Program-made: the position numbers and the translations under genes
The notes under the pieces: generated by a model
What the model was told of the DNA's origin: nothing
Database searches by the model: none
Seen by the model: the letters and a program-made list of their open reading frames with translations, nothing else
Assembly: GCF_010730355.1 (NCBI RefSeq)
Contig: NZ_AP022576.1
Span: 2,356,001-2,420,000, forward strand
Reading direction: 5' to 3'
Length of the DNA stretch: 64,000 nucleotides
Source: Mycobacterium florentinum
GTDB taxonomy: Bacteria > Actinomycetota > Actinomycetes > Mycobacteriales > Mycobacteriaceae
In this document: piece by piece, positions 26,174 through 34,261 of the stretch
How positions within the stretch are numbered: the stretch's first letter is position 1
How the letters are laid out: each line of letters starts with the position of its first letter

Positions 26174-27894
26174 TTGAGGGGAACCGGCTCGAGGATCTCG
26201 GCGCGGGCTTCGGGTGCGCTGGCCCGCAGTTCGTCCGCCGACGCGTCGTCGGGCTGGGCCTGCGACAGGATCTCGGCCTCCACCCGTGCGGTGTAGTTGG
26301 CGACCTCGCGGTTGACGTCGCCGGCGCTCCACCCCAGCACCGGAGCCACCAGTTCGGCGACCTCGCGGGCGCAGTCGACGCCGCGGTGCGGGTATTCGAT
26401 CGAGATCCGCATCCGGCGGGCCAGGATGTCCTCGAGATGCAGGGCGCCCTCGGCGGCGACGGCGTACAGCGCCTCCACCTTCAGGTAGCCCGGAGCGTCC
26501 TTGATCGGGGTCAGCAGGTCGGGACGATCGGCGGCCAGCGCCAGCACGTCGTCCATCAGCGAGCCGTAGCGATCCAGCAGGTGACGCACCCGGTACGGGT
26601 GCAGGCCCACCAGTTCGCCGACGTGCTCGACCTGGTTGATCAGGGCGAAGTAGCCGTCGGCGCCCAGCAGGCTCACCTTCTCGGTGATCGACGGCGCCAC
26701 CCGGGCCGGAACGAACTGCGACGCAGCGTCAATCGCGTCGGCGGCCATCACCCGATAGGTCGTGTACTTACCGCCGGCGATGGCGACCAGGCCGGGTGCG
26801 GGCACCGCGACGGCGTGCTCCCGGGACAGCTTGGAGGTCTCCTCGCTCTCCCCGGCCAGCAGCGGCCGCAGCCCCGCGTAAACGCCGTCGATGTCGGCGT
26901 GCGACAGCGGCGTGGCCAGCACCGTGTTGACGGTGGCGAGGATGTAGTCGATGTCGGCCTTGGTGGCCGCCGGGTGGGCCAGGTCGAGGTTCCAGTCGGT
27001 GTCGGTGGTCCCGATGATCCAGTGGCTGCCCCACGGGATGATGAACATCACCGACTTCTCGGTACGCAGGATGATGGCGGCATCGCTGACGATCCGGTCC
27101 CGCGGCACCACCACATGCACACCCTTGGACGCGCGCACCTGAAAACGCCCGCGCTGCTTGGACAATGCCTGGATCTCGTCGGTCCACACCCCGGTCGCGT
27201 TGACCACGACGTGCCCGCGCACCTCGGTCACCGAGCCGTCCTCGGAGTCGCGCACCCGCACCCCGATCACCCGATCGCCCTCGCGCAGCAACGCGACCGC
27301 CTGGGTGGAGCACCGCACCACCGCGCCGTAGTGCGCGGCGGTGCGCGCGACCGTCATTGTGTGCCTGGCGTCGTCGACGACGGTGTCGTAGTAGCGGATC
27401 CCGCCGATCAGCGAGCTGCGCTTCAGGCCCGGACTCAGCCTCAAAGCCCCAGCGCGAGTCAAATGCTTCTGGGCGGGAACGGATTTCGCGCCGCCCAGGC
27501 TGTCGTAAAGGAAGATGCCCGCCGCGGTGTAAGGACGCTCCCACCACCGGTGGGTCAGCGGGAACAGGAACGGCAGCGGCTTGACCAGATGCGGTGCCAA
27601 CCTGGTCAGCGACAGCTCGCGCTCGTGCAGCGCCTCGCGCACCAGCCCGAACTCCAGCTGTTCGAGGTAGCGCAGTCCGCCGTGGAACATCTTCGACGAG
27701 CGGCTCGACGTCCCCGAGGCGAAGTCGCGCGCCTCGACCAGGGCGACCTTGAGCCCGCGGGTGGCGGCATCGAGCGCGCACCCGGAGCCCACCACGCCGC
27801 CGCCGATGACGACGACGTCGAACTGCTCACTGCCAAGGCGCTCCCAAGCCGCCGCGCGTTGCCGCGGTCCCAAGTTGGAAACCGGATCATTCAC
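26170..27894 (-). CDS. glpD2: FAD-dependent glycerol-3-phosphate dehydrogenase GlpD2
   Basis: A 574-residue membrane-associated flavoenzyme (Rv3302c). The dinucleotide fold VVVIGGGVVGSGCALDAATRGLKV and the GlpD signature segments GTSSRSSKMFHGGLRYLE and IAGGKYTTYRVMAADA are present. The helical C-terminal domain spans about 400-540. It oxidises glycerol-3-phosphate to dihydroxyacetone phosphate and passes electrons to the quinone pool. The start has an AGGAG site. In M. tuberculosis phoY1 lies between this gene and the pseudouridine synthase; here they abut. Confidence 0.95.
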   Translation of the reverse strand: MNDPVSNLGPRQRAAAWERLGSEQFDVVVIGGGVVGSGCALDAATRGLKVALVEARDFASGTSSRSSKMFHGGLRYLEQLEFGLVREALHERELSLTRLAPHLVKPLPFLFPLTHRWWERPYTAAGIFLYDSLGGAKSVPAQKHLTRAGALRLSPGLKRSSLIGGIRYYDTVVDDARHTMTVARTAAHYGAVVRCSTQAVALLREGDRVIGVRVRDSEDGSVTEVRGHVVVNATGVWTDEIQALSKQRGRFQVRASKGVHVVVPRDRIVSDAAIILRTEKSVMFIIPWGSHWIIGTTDTDWNLDLAHPAATKADIDYILATVNTVLATPLSHADIDGVYAGLRPLLAGESEETSKLSREHAVAVPAPGLVAIAGGKYTTYRVMAADAIDAASQFVPARVAPSITEKVSLLGADGYFALINQVEHVGELVGLHPYRVRHLLDRYGSLMDDVLALAADRPDLLTPIKDAPGYLKVEALYAVAAEGALHLEDILARRMRISIEYPHRGVDCAREVAELVAPVLGWSAGDVNREVANYTARVEAEILSQAQPDDASADELRASAPEARAEILEPVPLN

Positions 27895-27972
27895 GACAAA
27901 TGGCTCCTCGGTTACTCGTCAGTAGAAGGTGCTCCACCAAGGCTAGTTCGTCGGGCGTTCGGCGGCCCGCCG

Positions 27973-29388
27973 TCAGTCCAGATCGTCGTGCGCCATCAGC
28001 CGGCGGGCGGCCTCGGTGATCGACCCGGACAACGACGGGTAGACGGACAGCGTCTGCGCCAGCTCGTTGACGGTGATGCGATTTTGCACCGCCACGGCGA
28101 TCGGCAGGATCAGCTCGGATGCAATCGGCGCCACCACCACGCCGCCGATCACCACGCCGGTGGCCTGCCGGCAGAACAGCTTGACGAAGCCCTGCTGCAG
28201 CCCGGACATCTTGGCGCGCGCGTTGGTCCGCAGCGGCAGCATGATCGTGCGGGCCGGCACCGAGCCGTCGTCGATCATCGTTTGCGGCACCCCGACGGCG
28301 GCGATCTCGGGCCGGGTGAACACCGTCGAGGCGACCGTGCGCAGCCGGATCGGGCTGACGCCCTCGCCCAGCGCGTGATACATCGCGATGCGGCCCTGCA
28401 TGGCGGCCACCGAGGCCAGCAGCAGCAGCCCGGTGCAGTCGCCGGCGGCGTAGATACCCGGAACCGACGTCCGCGACACCCGGTCCACCTTCAGATAGTC
28501 ACCCCGGCCGAGCTCGATGCCGACGCGTTCCAGGCCGAGGCCGCCGGTGTTGGGCACCGATCCGATCGTCATCAGGGCGTGGCTGCCCTCGACGGTGCGG
28601 CCGTCGGTCATGGTGACCAGGACCCCGGTCTCGGTGCGGGTGACGGATTCCGCGCGGGCGTTCTTGATCAATTCGACGCCGCGTTCGGCGAACGCCTCCT
28701 CGAGCACCAGCGCGGCGTCGGCGTCCTCGTAGGGCAGCACCCGGTCCCGGCTTGCCGCCACCGTGACCGGCACGCCGAGCTCGGTGTAGGCGTGCACGAA
28801 CTCGGCGCCGGTGACGCCGGAGCCCACCACGATCAGGTGCTCGGGCAGCGCCTTGAGGTCGTAGAGCTGCCGCCAGGTCAGGATGCGCTCGCCGTCGGGC
28901 CGGGCCGACGGCAGCACCCGCGGGCTGGCGCCGGTGGCGATCAGCACCACGTCGGCGTCGTGCTCGGTGACCGTGCCGTCGGCCGCGGTCGCCTTGACGC
29001 GATGCCGGGCCAGGCCCGGCGCGGAGTCGCACAGTTCGCCGCGACCCGCGACCACCCGCACGCCCTGGGCGAGCAGCTGGGCGGTGATGTCGGCGGACTG
29101 CTCGGCCGCCAGCGCCTTGACCCGATTGTGGATCTGCGGCAGCGAGATCTTGGCGTCGTCGATGTCGATGTCGAAGCCCAGCCGGGGCGCACGGCGCAGC
29201 TCGGTGCGCAGCCAGGTCGAGGCGATGAACGTCTTGGACGGCACGCAGTCATCCAGCACCGCCGCCCCGCCGATGCCTTCGGAATCGATGACGGTGACGT
29301 CGGTGGTATCGGGGTGCGACGTGGCGGCGACCAGCGCGGCTTCGTAACCGGCCGGGCCTCCACCGAGGATCACGATGCGGGTCACCAC
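27973..29388 (-). CDS. lpdA: NAD(P)H quinone reductase LpdA (disulfide reductase-like flavoprotein)
   Basis: A 471-residue class I pyridine-nucleotide disulfide oxidoreductase homologue (Rv3303c). The FAD motif GGGPAGYEAA and the NAD-binding VVGSGVTGAEFVHAY are intact. The redox-active disulfide is not: GGAAVLDDCVPSKT has only the second cysteine of the family's C-x4-C pair. The M. tuberculosis protein is likewise known to lack the disulfide and to act as a quinone/diaphorase reductase that helps against oxidative stress. It is 78 bp upstream of glpD2. A -10 box lies six bases before the GTG start. Confidence 0.93.
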   Translation of the reverse strand: MVTRIVILGGGPAGYEAALVAATSHPDTTDVTVIDSEGIGGAAVLDDCVPSKTFIASTWLRTELRRAPRLGFDIDIDDAKISLPQIHNRVKALAAEQSADITAQLLAQGVRVVAGRGELCDSAPGLARHRVKATAADGTVTEHDADVVLIATGASPRVLPSARPDGERILTWRQLYDLKALPEHLIVVGSGVTGAEFVHAYTELGVPVTVAASRDRVLPYEDADAALVLEEAFAERGVELIKNARAESVTRTETGVLVTMTDGRTVEGSHALMTIGSVPNTGGLGLERVGIELGRGDYLKVDRVSRTSVPGIYAAGDCTGLLLLASVAAMQGRIAMYHALGEGVSPIRLRTVASTVFTRPEIAAVGVPQTMIDDGSVPARTIMLPLRTNARAKMSGLQQGFVKLFCRQATGVVIGGVVVAPIASELILPIAVAVQNRITVNELAQTLSVYPSLSGSITEAARRLMAHDDLD

Positions 29389-29394
29389 CGCCCT

Positions 29395-29400
29395 AACCTA
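29395..29400 (-). promoter_or_regulatory. Candidate -10 element for leaderless lpdA
   Basis: TAGGTT on the minus strand is six bases upstream of the GTG at 29388, close to leaderless spacing. Confidence 0.35.
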
Positions 29401-29451
29401 TCCAAGGACCTCCGGAACCGCCGGATGAAGACCGCGCGAGCGTCCGGCGTT

Positions 29452-29457
29452 TAAGCT
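29452..29457 (+). promoter_or_regulatory. Candidate -10 element for the leaderless GGCT-like gene
   Basis: TAAGCT is seven bases upstream of the GTG at 29465, matching TANNNT with leaderless spacing. Confidence 0.45.
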
Positions 29458-29464
29458 TTCACCC

Positions 29465-29944
29465 GTGCCGCTATACGCCGCCTACGGGTCGAACATGCAT
29501 CCCGAGCAGATGCTGAAGCGTGCACCCCACTCCCCGATGGCCGGAACGGGCTGGTTGCACGGGTGGCGGCTGACCTTCGGCGGCGAGGACATCGGCTGGG
29601 AAGGCGCACTGGCCAGCGTCGTCGAAGATCCCGGTTCCAAGGTGTTCGTCGTGCTCTACGACATGACGCCGGCCGACGAGATGAGCCTGGACCATTGGGA
29701 GGGCTCCGAGTTCGGCATCCACAAGAAGATCCGATGCCGGGTGGAGCGGACATCATCGGACACCACCACCGATCCGGTGCTGGCATGGCTGTACGTGGTC
29801 GACGCCTGGGAGGGCGGGCTGCCGTCGGCGCGGTACCTGGGCGTGATGGCCGATGCCGCCGAAATCGCCGGCGCACCAATGGAATACGTCCACGACCTGC
29901 GGACGCGACCGGCCCGCAACATCGGCCCCGGAACTACTGCCTAG
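29465..29944 (+). CDS. Gamma-glutamylcyclotransferase-like (AIG2/GGCT-fold) protein
   Basis: A 159-residue protein (Rv3304 equivalent). MPLYAAYGSNMHPEQMLKRAP holds the YGSN substrate-binding loop of the GGCT/butirosin BtrG fold. An acidic catalytic candidate lies in the YDMTPADEMSLDHWEG region. Enzymes of this fold cyclise gamma-glutamyl amines or peptides to 5-oxoproline. The physiological substrate in mycobacteria is not established. The GTG start is supported by the -10 box seven bases upstream. It is divergent from lpdA and convergent with the small gene at 29941. Confidence 0.78.
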   Translation: MPLYAAYGSNMHPEQMLKRAPHSPMAGTGWLHGWRLTFGGEDIGWEGALASVVEDPGSKVFVVLYDMTPADEMSLDHWEGSEFGIHKKIRCRVERTSSDTTTDPVLAWLYVVDAWEGGLPSARYLGVMADAAEIAGAPMEYVHDLRTRPARNIGPGTTA

Positions 29945-30201
29945 GCGAAACCCAGCACATCCTGGAGGGAACCGGCGGCGTCGTCCGGCAATTCGAAGAG
30001 CCGTTCCTGAGCCGCCCCGTCGGCCGCTATCGCTTCTGCCTGCGCCTCGAGAATCGCCTCGTTGATGTGCTGCGCGACCGTTTCGGCACCTAACCGCAGC
30101 AGGCCGTCGGTGATCTGCAGGCCGGTGAGCCGTTGGCGTTCGTCGACCGTCACGGCGACGGTGTGGGCCTCGTCGATGCCCCGGAACTGAATGGTGGTCA
30201 T
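29941..30201 (-). CDS. Small YbaB/EbfC-like protein
   Basis: An 86-residue protein. Its core, VAVTVDERQRLTGLQITDGL then LRLGAETVAQHINEAILEAQ, has the strand-plus-helix layout of mycobacterial YbaB/EbfC-like nucleoid or secretion-associated small proteins. The match is by pattern only, so the family is tentative. It is the only gene that can be served by the two 18-bp dyads at 30234-30284, which lie 32-83 bp upstream of its ATG. That is a striking amount of control for so small a gene. It follows amiA1 in the same direction. Confidence 0.6.
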   Translation of the reverse strand: MTTIQFRGIDEAHTVAVTVDERQRLTGLQITDGLLRLGAETVAQHINEAILEAQAEAIAADGAAQERLFELPDDAAGSLQDVLGFA

Positions 30202-30233
30202 TTCTCGTCCTCACTCCCTGTATCCGTGGGACC

Positions 30234-30251
30234 TGTAGTCAACTGTCTACA
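30234..30251 (-). promoter_or_regulatory. Operator dyad 1 upstream of the YbaB-like gene
   Basis: TGTAGTCAACTGTCTACA, with arms TGTAG/CTACA extended to CTGTAG/CTACAG (30233-30252). Its reverse complement matches dyad 2 with one mismatch. Its centre is 41 bp from the start codon. Confidence 0.6.
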
Positions 30252-30266
30252 GCACGATGAACGGAG

Positions 30267-30284
30267 TGTAGACAGATGACTACA
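30267..30284 (-). promoter_or_regulatory. Operator dyad 2 upstream of the YbaB-like gene
   Basis: TGTAGACAGATGACTACA, with arms extended to GTGTAG/CTACAC (30266-30285). Its centre is 33 bp from that of dyad 1, about three helical turns, so two dimers would bind on the same face. Confidence 0.6.
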
Positions 30285-30337
30285 CCGAGTGCAAGAGCTT
30301 TGGCGGATGGCCGCGGATGTGTTGCGAGACTCGAGGG

Positions 30338-31516
30338 CTACGTCTCGGAGAAACCGGCCGACTGCTCGACGATGTTGACCATCACCCGCACTCCGACCCC
30401 CAGCGCGCGCTCGTCGAGATCGAAATTCGGCTGGTGCAGGTCCAGCTGCGGGCCTTCGCCCGGCCACACACCCAGTCGCGCCATCGCTCCGGGAATCTCC
30501 TCGAGATACCAGGAGAAGTCCTCGCCGCCGCCGGACTGGCGGGTGTCGGCCAGCACGTCGGGCCCGACGGACTCGATCGCGTGGGTGAGTATGCGGGTCG
30601 AGACCTCCTCGTTGACCACTGGAGGCACTCCGCGCCGGTACTGAATCGTGTGTTCGATCCCCAGCGGCAGCAACAGCGCGTCCACGGCCTGACGGATAAT
30701 CTCCTCGAGCTCGAGCCAGGTGTGCCGGCTGGCCGTGCGCACGGTGCCGGACAGCTGGCCGTTCTGCGGGATCGCGTTGGCGGCCACACCGGCGTTGACC
30801 GCGCCCCACACCAGGACGGTGCCGTTGCGTGGGTCGAGCCGCCGCGACAGCACCCCGGGCACCCCGGTGATCAGCGTGCCGAGACCGTAGACCAAGTCGG
30901 AGGTCAGGTGTGGCCGCGAGGTGTGCCCGCCCGGCGAATACAGCGTGATGTGGATATGGTCGGCCGCCGAGGTGATCGGGCCCTGCCGGATCGCGACCTT
31001 GCCGACCTCGAGGCGGGGGTCGCAATGCAGCGCGAAAATCCGGGACACCCCGGTCAGCGCTCCGGCCGCGATGGCGTCGATCGCGCCACCGGGCATCAAT
31101 TCCTCGGCCGCCTGAAAGATCAAGCGCACCCCGACCGGCAGTTCGGGTACCGACGCCAGCGCCTGCGCGGTGCCCAGCAGGATCGCGGTGTGCGCGTCGT
31201 GCCCGCAGGCGTGCGCGACATTGGGCATCGTCGAGGCGTACGGCGCTCCGGTTCGTTCGGACATCGGCAGCGCGTCCATGTCGGCCCGCAGCGCGATCCT
31301 GGGCTCGTGAGCGGGGCCGAAATCACACGTCAACCCGGTACCGCCGGGGAGCACCTTCGGATTCAGGCCCGCTTCGGCCAACCGCTCGGCGACGAACTGC
31401 GTGGTGGCGTATTCCTGCCGGCCCAGCTCCGGGTACCGGTGGATGTGCCGGCGCCACTCAACCAGGTCGTCGTGATGGGCGGCCAGCCACGATTCGGCCG
31501 TGTCGATCAGGCTCAT
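30338..31516 (-). CDS. amiA1: M20-family amidohydrolase AmiA1
   Basis: A 392-residue peptidase M20D/aminoacylase-type metal hydrolase (Rv3305c). LRADMDALPM and HACGHDAHTAILLG carry metal ligands, AAEELMPGGA the catalytic glutamate region, and SGGGEDFSWYLEEIPG the C-terminal ligand site. It likely removes an acyl group from an N-acyl amino acid or related amide. Its start overlaps the amiB1 stop by four bases, so the two form an operon and probably related activities. The substrate is unknown. Confidence 0.87.
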   Translation of the reverse strand: MSLIDTAESWLAAHHDDLVEWRRHIHRYPELGRQEYATTQFVAERLAEAGLNPKVLPGGTGLTCDFGPAHEPRIALRADMDALPMSERTGAPYASTMPNVAHACGHDAHTAILLGTAQALASVPELPVGVRLIFQAAEELMPGGAIDAIAAGALTGVSRIFALHCDPRLEVGKVAIRQGPITSAADHIHITLYSPGGHTSRPHLTSDLVYGLGTLITGVPGVLSRRLDPRNGTVLVWGAVNAGVAANAIPQNGQLSGTVRTASRHTWLELEEIIRQAVDALLLPLGIEHTIQYRRGVPPVVNEEVSTRILTHAIESVGPDVLADTRQSGGGEDFSWYLEEIPGAMARLGVWPGEGPQLDLHQPNFDLDERALGVGVRVMVNIVEQSAGFSET

Positions 31517-32697
31517 CGGGCGGCCCGGCGTTCCAACCCGGCCAGCACTCGGTCGCGTTCGGCGCTGTCCTGGGCGAGGTGGACCACCGTGCGCGCCAGC
31601 ATCACCGCGCCCTCGACCACCGCACGGTCGCCACTCGGGCCGCCGGCGGCGGTGGCGAAGGCGCGCTGATGCACCGTCGCGCCGCCGGCTTCGACACCGA
31701 TCACCGGGTGGATGCCCGGCAGCACATGCGTCACGTTGCCCATGTCAGTGCTGCCCATCGGCAGCGCCTTCTCGAACTCGGGTGCCACCGGCTCGCGTCC
31801 GAGCCGGCGCATCTCTTCCCGGCAGATGTCGGCCAGCCACTCATCCGGCCGCAGCTCCGCGTATGCCGGTGACGGTGTGTTGATTTCGTATTCGCAGCCG
31901 GTGCCCAGTGCGCCCGCGGCAAAGCAGGCGAACATCCTGCCCTCCAGCTCGCGCAGCGAATCCACCTCGACCGCCCGCATCGCGTACTGCACGGTCGCGT
32001 GGCCCGGGATGACGTTGACCGCCTGCCCGCCGTTGGTGACGATCCCGTGCACCAGCTGCCCCGGCGCCAGTTGCTGGCGCAGCAGCCCGATGGCCACCTG
32101 CGCCACGGTGATGGCGTCGGCGGCATTGACGCCCAGATGCGGGGCGACGGCGGCATGCGATTCCTTGCCGCGGTAGTCGACGGTCACCTCGGACAGCGCC
32201 AGCGAACGGGCGGCGGCGATGTCGGTCGGCCCGGGATGCAGCATCACCGCGGCCGCGACGTCGTCGAAGGTGCCGGCCTCCAGCAGCAGCGCCTTGCCGC
32301 CGCCGGCCTCCTCGGCGGGAGTGCCGATCAGGGCCACGGTCAGGCCGAGCTCGTCGGCCACGTCGGCCAGCGCCAGCGCGGTTCCGACCGCCGACGCGGC
32401 GATGATGTTGTGCCCGCAGGCATGTCCGATCTCGGGCAGGGCGTCGTACTCGGCGCAGACGCCGACGACCAGCGGCCCGCTTCCGTAGTTCGCGCGGAAG
32501 GCGGTGTCCAGGCCGCCGGCGCCCGGGATGACCTCGAAGCCCCGCTCGGCAACCAGTGCCTGCGTCTTGGCGCAGCTACGGTGCTCGGCGAAGGCCAGCT
32601 CGGGCTCGGCGTGAATCGCGCGCGAGAGCTCGACAAGATCGACGCCACGACGCCGCACCGCGTCCTCGACGCTATCCAATGCGGTGTTGGTGGGCAT
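31513..32697 (-). CDS. amiB1: M20-family amidohydrolase AmiB1
   Basis: A 394-residue M20D amidohydrolase (Rv3306c), paralogous to AmiA1. VCAEYDALPEIGHACGHN carries metal ligands, GTPAEEAGGGKALLLEAG the catalytic glutamate, and MGSTDMGNVTHVLPGIHP the C-terminal metal site typical of the AbgB/indole-acetyl-aspartate hydrolase branch. An AbgAB-like heterodimer for an N-acyl or p-aminobenzoyl-glutamate type substrate is one possibility, but this is inference. It is the first gene of the amiB1-amiA1 pair. Confidence 0.85.
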   Translation of the reverse strand: MPTNTALDSVEDAVRRRGVDLVELSRAIHAEPELAFAEHRSCAKTQALVAERGFEVIPGAGGLDTAFRANYGSGPLVVGVCAEYDALPEIGHACGHNIIAASAVGTALALADVADELGLTVALIGTPAEEAGGGKALLLEAGTFDDVAAAVMLHPGPTDIAAARSLALSEVTVDYRGKESHAAVAPHLGVNAADAITVAQVAIGLLRQQLAPGQLVHGIVTNGGQAVNVIPGHATVQYAMRAVEVDSLRELEGRMFACFAAGALGTGCEYEINTPSPAYAELRPDEWLADICREEMRRLGREPVAPEFEKALPMGSTDMGNVTHVLPGIHPVIGVEAGGATVHQRAFATAAGGPSGDRAVVEGAVMLARTVVHLAQDSAERDRVLAGLERRAAR

Positions 32698-32746
32698 CCC
32701 TGCAGTATCTCATCGACCGAGGCCGCGAAGGACCGCCCGGCGGTGG

Positions 32747-33409
32747 CTACACCCGTCCGGCGATGAAGCTGGCCGCCTGGCCGGGGTAGGGCGCTATCGA
32801 ATAGTCGTGGTGCGCCTCGCGGTCGCGACCGCCGACGACGCAGACCGGATCGCCGGGACTGCACTCGTCGATGGCACGGCCGGCGAACTGCCCGGCCGTC
32901 GACAGCGGGGTGTTGAACCGGTTGCCGGGATTGCCGAACACCGCGACCGCCCTGATCTTGCTGGCCAGGCCGGGATCCAGCGCCGGCGCCGACCCGAACT
33001 CGCCGATGGTGTTGCCCAGCGGCGGCACCCCGGCCAGCATCGAGACCGCGGCCGCGCCCTGCGAGAAGCCGCCGAGGATCAGGTGAGTACCCGGGCACTG
33101 GTCGGCCATCGCGGCGATGTGGTCACGGGCGTCGTTGGCGCCGTCGCCGGTCTGCAGGAAGTTGTAGCTGGCCGGGTAGTTCACCGCGTAGTTGTCGAAG
33201 TTGCGTCCGCCCAGGGTGGGCTGCAGCGCGGCGAACAGTGCATCGCCGACAACGCCGAGGCCGGGCGGCTCGTTGGTGCCGCGGGCGAAGATCAGTTGAA
33301 CGTCGGGGCAGTCGGCCCGTGCCGTCGGCGCCGGGCCACCGAGGACCGCGGCTACCAAAGCCGCCACTGCAAGTAGCGGGCCAGCGAGTGGCCTCATACC
33401 AAAACTCAT
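32747..33409 (-). CDS. Secreted cutinase-family serine esterase
   Basis: A 220-residue cutinase/CULP-type protein with a signal peptide ([20 protein letters not shown], cleavage near TARA-DC). The nucleophile elbow GGFSQGAA, the DPVC aspartate segment and a late histidine in [11 protein letters not shown] form the expected Ser-Asp-His triad, with the usual paired cysteines (ADCPDV/DQCPG and ECSPGDPVC). Mycobacterial cutinase-like proteins hydrolyse fatty esters or phospholipids at the cell surface. M. tuberculosis does not have one between amiB1 and the PNP gene, so this is a locus-specific addition. ATG 33397 is an alternative start. Confidence 0.87.
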   Translation of the reverse strand: MSFGMRPLAGPLLAVAALVAAVLGGPAPTARADCPDVQLIFARGTNEPPGLGVVGDALFAALQPTLGGRNFDNYAVNYPASYNFLQTGDGANDARDHIAAMADQCPGTHLILGGFSQGAAAVSMLAGVPPLGNTIGEFGSAPALDPGLASKIRAVAVFGNPGNRFNTPLSTAGQFAGRAIDECSPGDPVCVVGGRDREAHHDYSIAPYPGQAASFIAGRV

Positions 33410-33438
33410 GCGGGAAATCCTGACATATATAGCGAAGC

Positions 33439-33444
33439 TAAGCT
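33439..33444 (+). promoter_or_regulatory. Candidate -10 element for leaderless PNP gene
   Basis: TAAGCT lies eight bases before the GTG at 33453. It is the same hexamer as in front of the gene at 29465. Confidence 0.4.
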
Positions 33445-33452
33445 CGCACAGT

Positions 33453-34259
33453 GTGACCGACGTTGCATCCGAGAACTCTCAACTCGCACAGCGCGCGGCA
33501 AATTCCATCCGGGAGCAAACCGGGGTCGACGCACATGACATCGCGATCGTTCTCGGCTCGGGATGGTCGCCGGCGCTCACCGAGCTGGGCTCTCCCGACG
33601 TCGTGCTGCCCCAGGCCGAGATTCCCGGCTTCGCGCCGCCACGCGCGGCCGGCCATCCCGGCGAGCTGTTGTCGGTGCGCATCGGCGAGCACCGGGTAAT
33701 GGTGCTGGCCGGGCGCGTGCACGCCTACGAGGGCCATGACCTGAGCCACGTCGTCCACCCGGTCCGGGCGGCCTGCGCGGCCGGGGCCGGCATCGTCGTG
33801 CTGACCAACGCGGCGGGCGGGTTGCGCACCGACATGCGCGTCGGCCAGCCGGTGCTGATCAGCGACCACCTGAACCTGACCGCGCGTTCGCCGCTGGTCG
33901 GCGCGCAGTTCGTGGATCTCACCGATGCCTATGCGCCGCGGCTGCGCGCGCTGGCCCGTGCGGCCGACCCCGAGCTGACCGAAGGCGTCTACGCCGGCCT
34001 GCCCGGGCCGCACTACGAGACACCGGCCGAGATCCGGATGCTGCGGACCCTGGGCGCCGACCTGGTCGGCATGTCGACGGTGCACGAGACGATCGCGGCC
34101 CGCGCGGCCGGCGCCGAGGTGCTGGGCATTTCGCTGGTCACCAACCTGGCGGCCGGCATCACCGGCGATCCACTGAGCCATGCCGACGTGATGGCCGCGG
34201 GGGCCGCATCGGCATCCCGGATCGGCGCCCTGCTTGCCGACGTAATCGCCCGGATTTAG
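33453..34259 (+). CDS. punA: Purine nucleoside phosphorylase
   Basis: A 268-residue trimeric-type purine nucleoside phosphorylase (Rv3307, also called deoD). [11 protein letters not shown] is the phosphate-binding loop. [37 protein letters not shown] and [13 protein letters not shown] complete the active site. It splits inosine and guanosine with phosphate. The frame is open to 33408, but GTG 33453 gives the same length as the M. tuberculosis enzyme and has a -10 box at leaderless spacing. pmmB follows after 2 bp, so ribose-phosphate metabolism is grouped. Confidence 0.94.
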   Translation: MTDVASENSQLAQRAANSIREQTGVDAHDIAIVLGSGWSPALTELGSPDVVLPQAEIPGFAPPRAAGHPGELLSVRIGEHRVMVLAGRVHAYEGHDLSHVVHPVRAACAAGAGIVVLTNAAGGLRTDMRVGQPVLISDHLNLTARSPLVGAQFVDLTDAYAPRLRALARAADPELTEGVYAGLPGPHYETPAEIRMLRTLGADLVGMSTVHETIAARAAGAEVLGISLVTNLAAGITGDPLSHADVMAAGAASASRIGALLADVIARI

Positions 34260-34261
34260 CC

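Noticed and set aside
25304..26332. The 342-codon form of the pseudouridine synthase
   Set aside because: The first 53 codons lie inside glpD2 in another frame and are arginine-rich shadow. The TTG overlapping the glpD2 stop is more plausible.
26386..29454. A 1022-codon plus-strand open frame across glpD2 and lpdA
   Set aside because: It is antisense to two well-recognised genes. Its translation is rich in His, Arg, Gly and Gln without domains, which is the usual GC-driven shadow of high-GC coding DNA.
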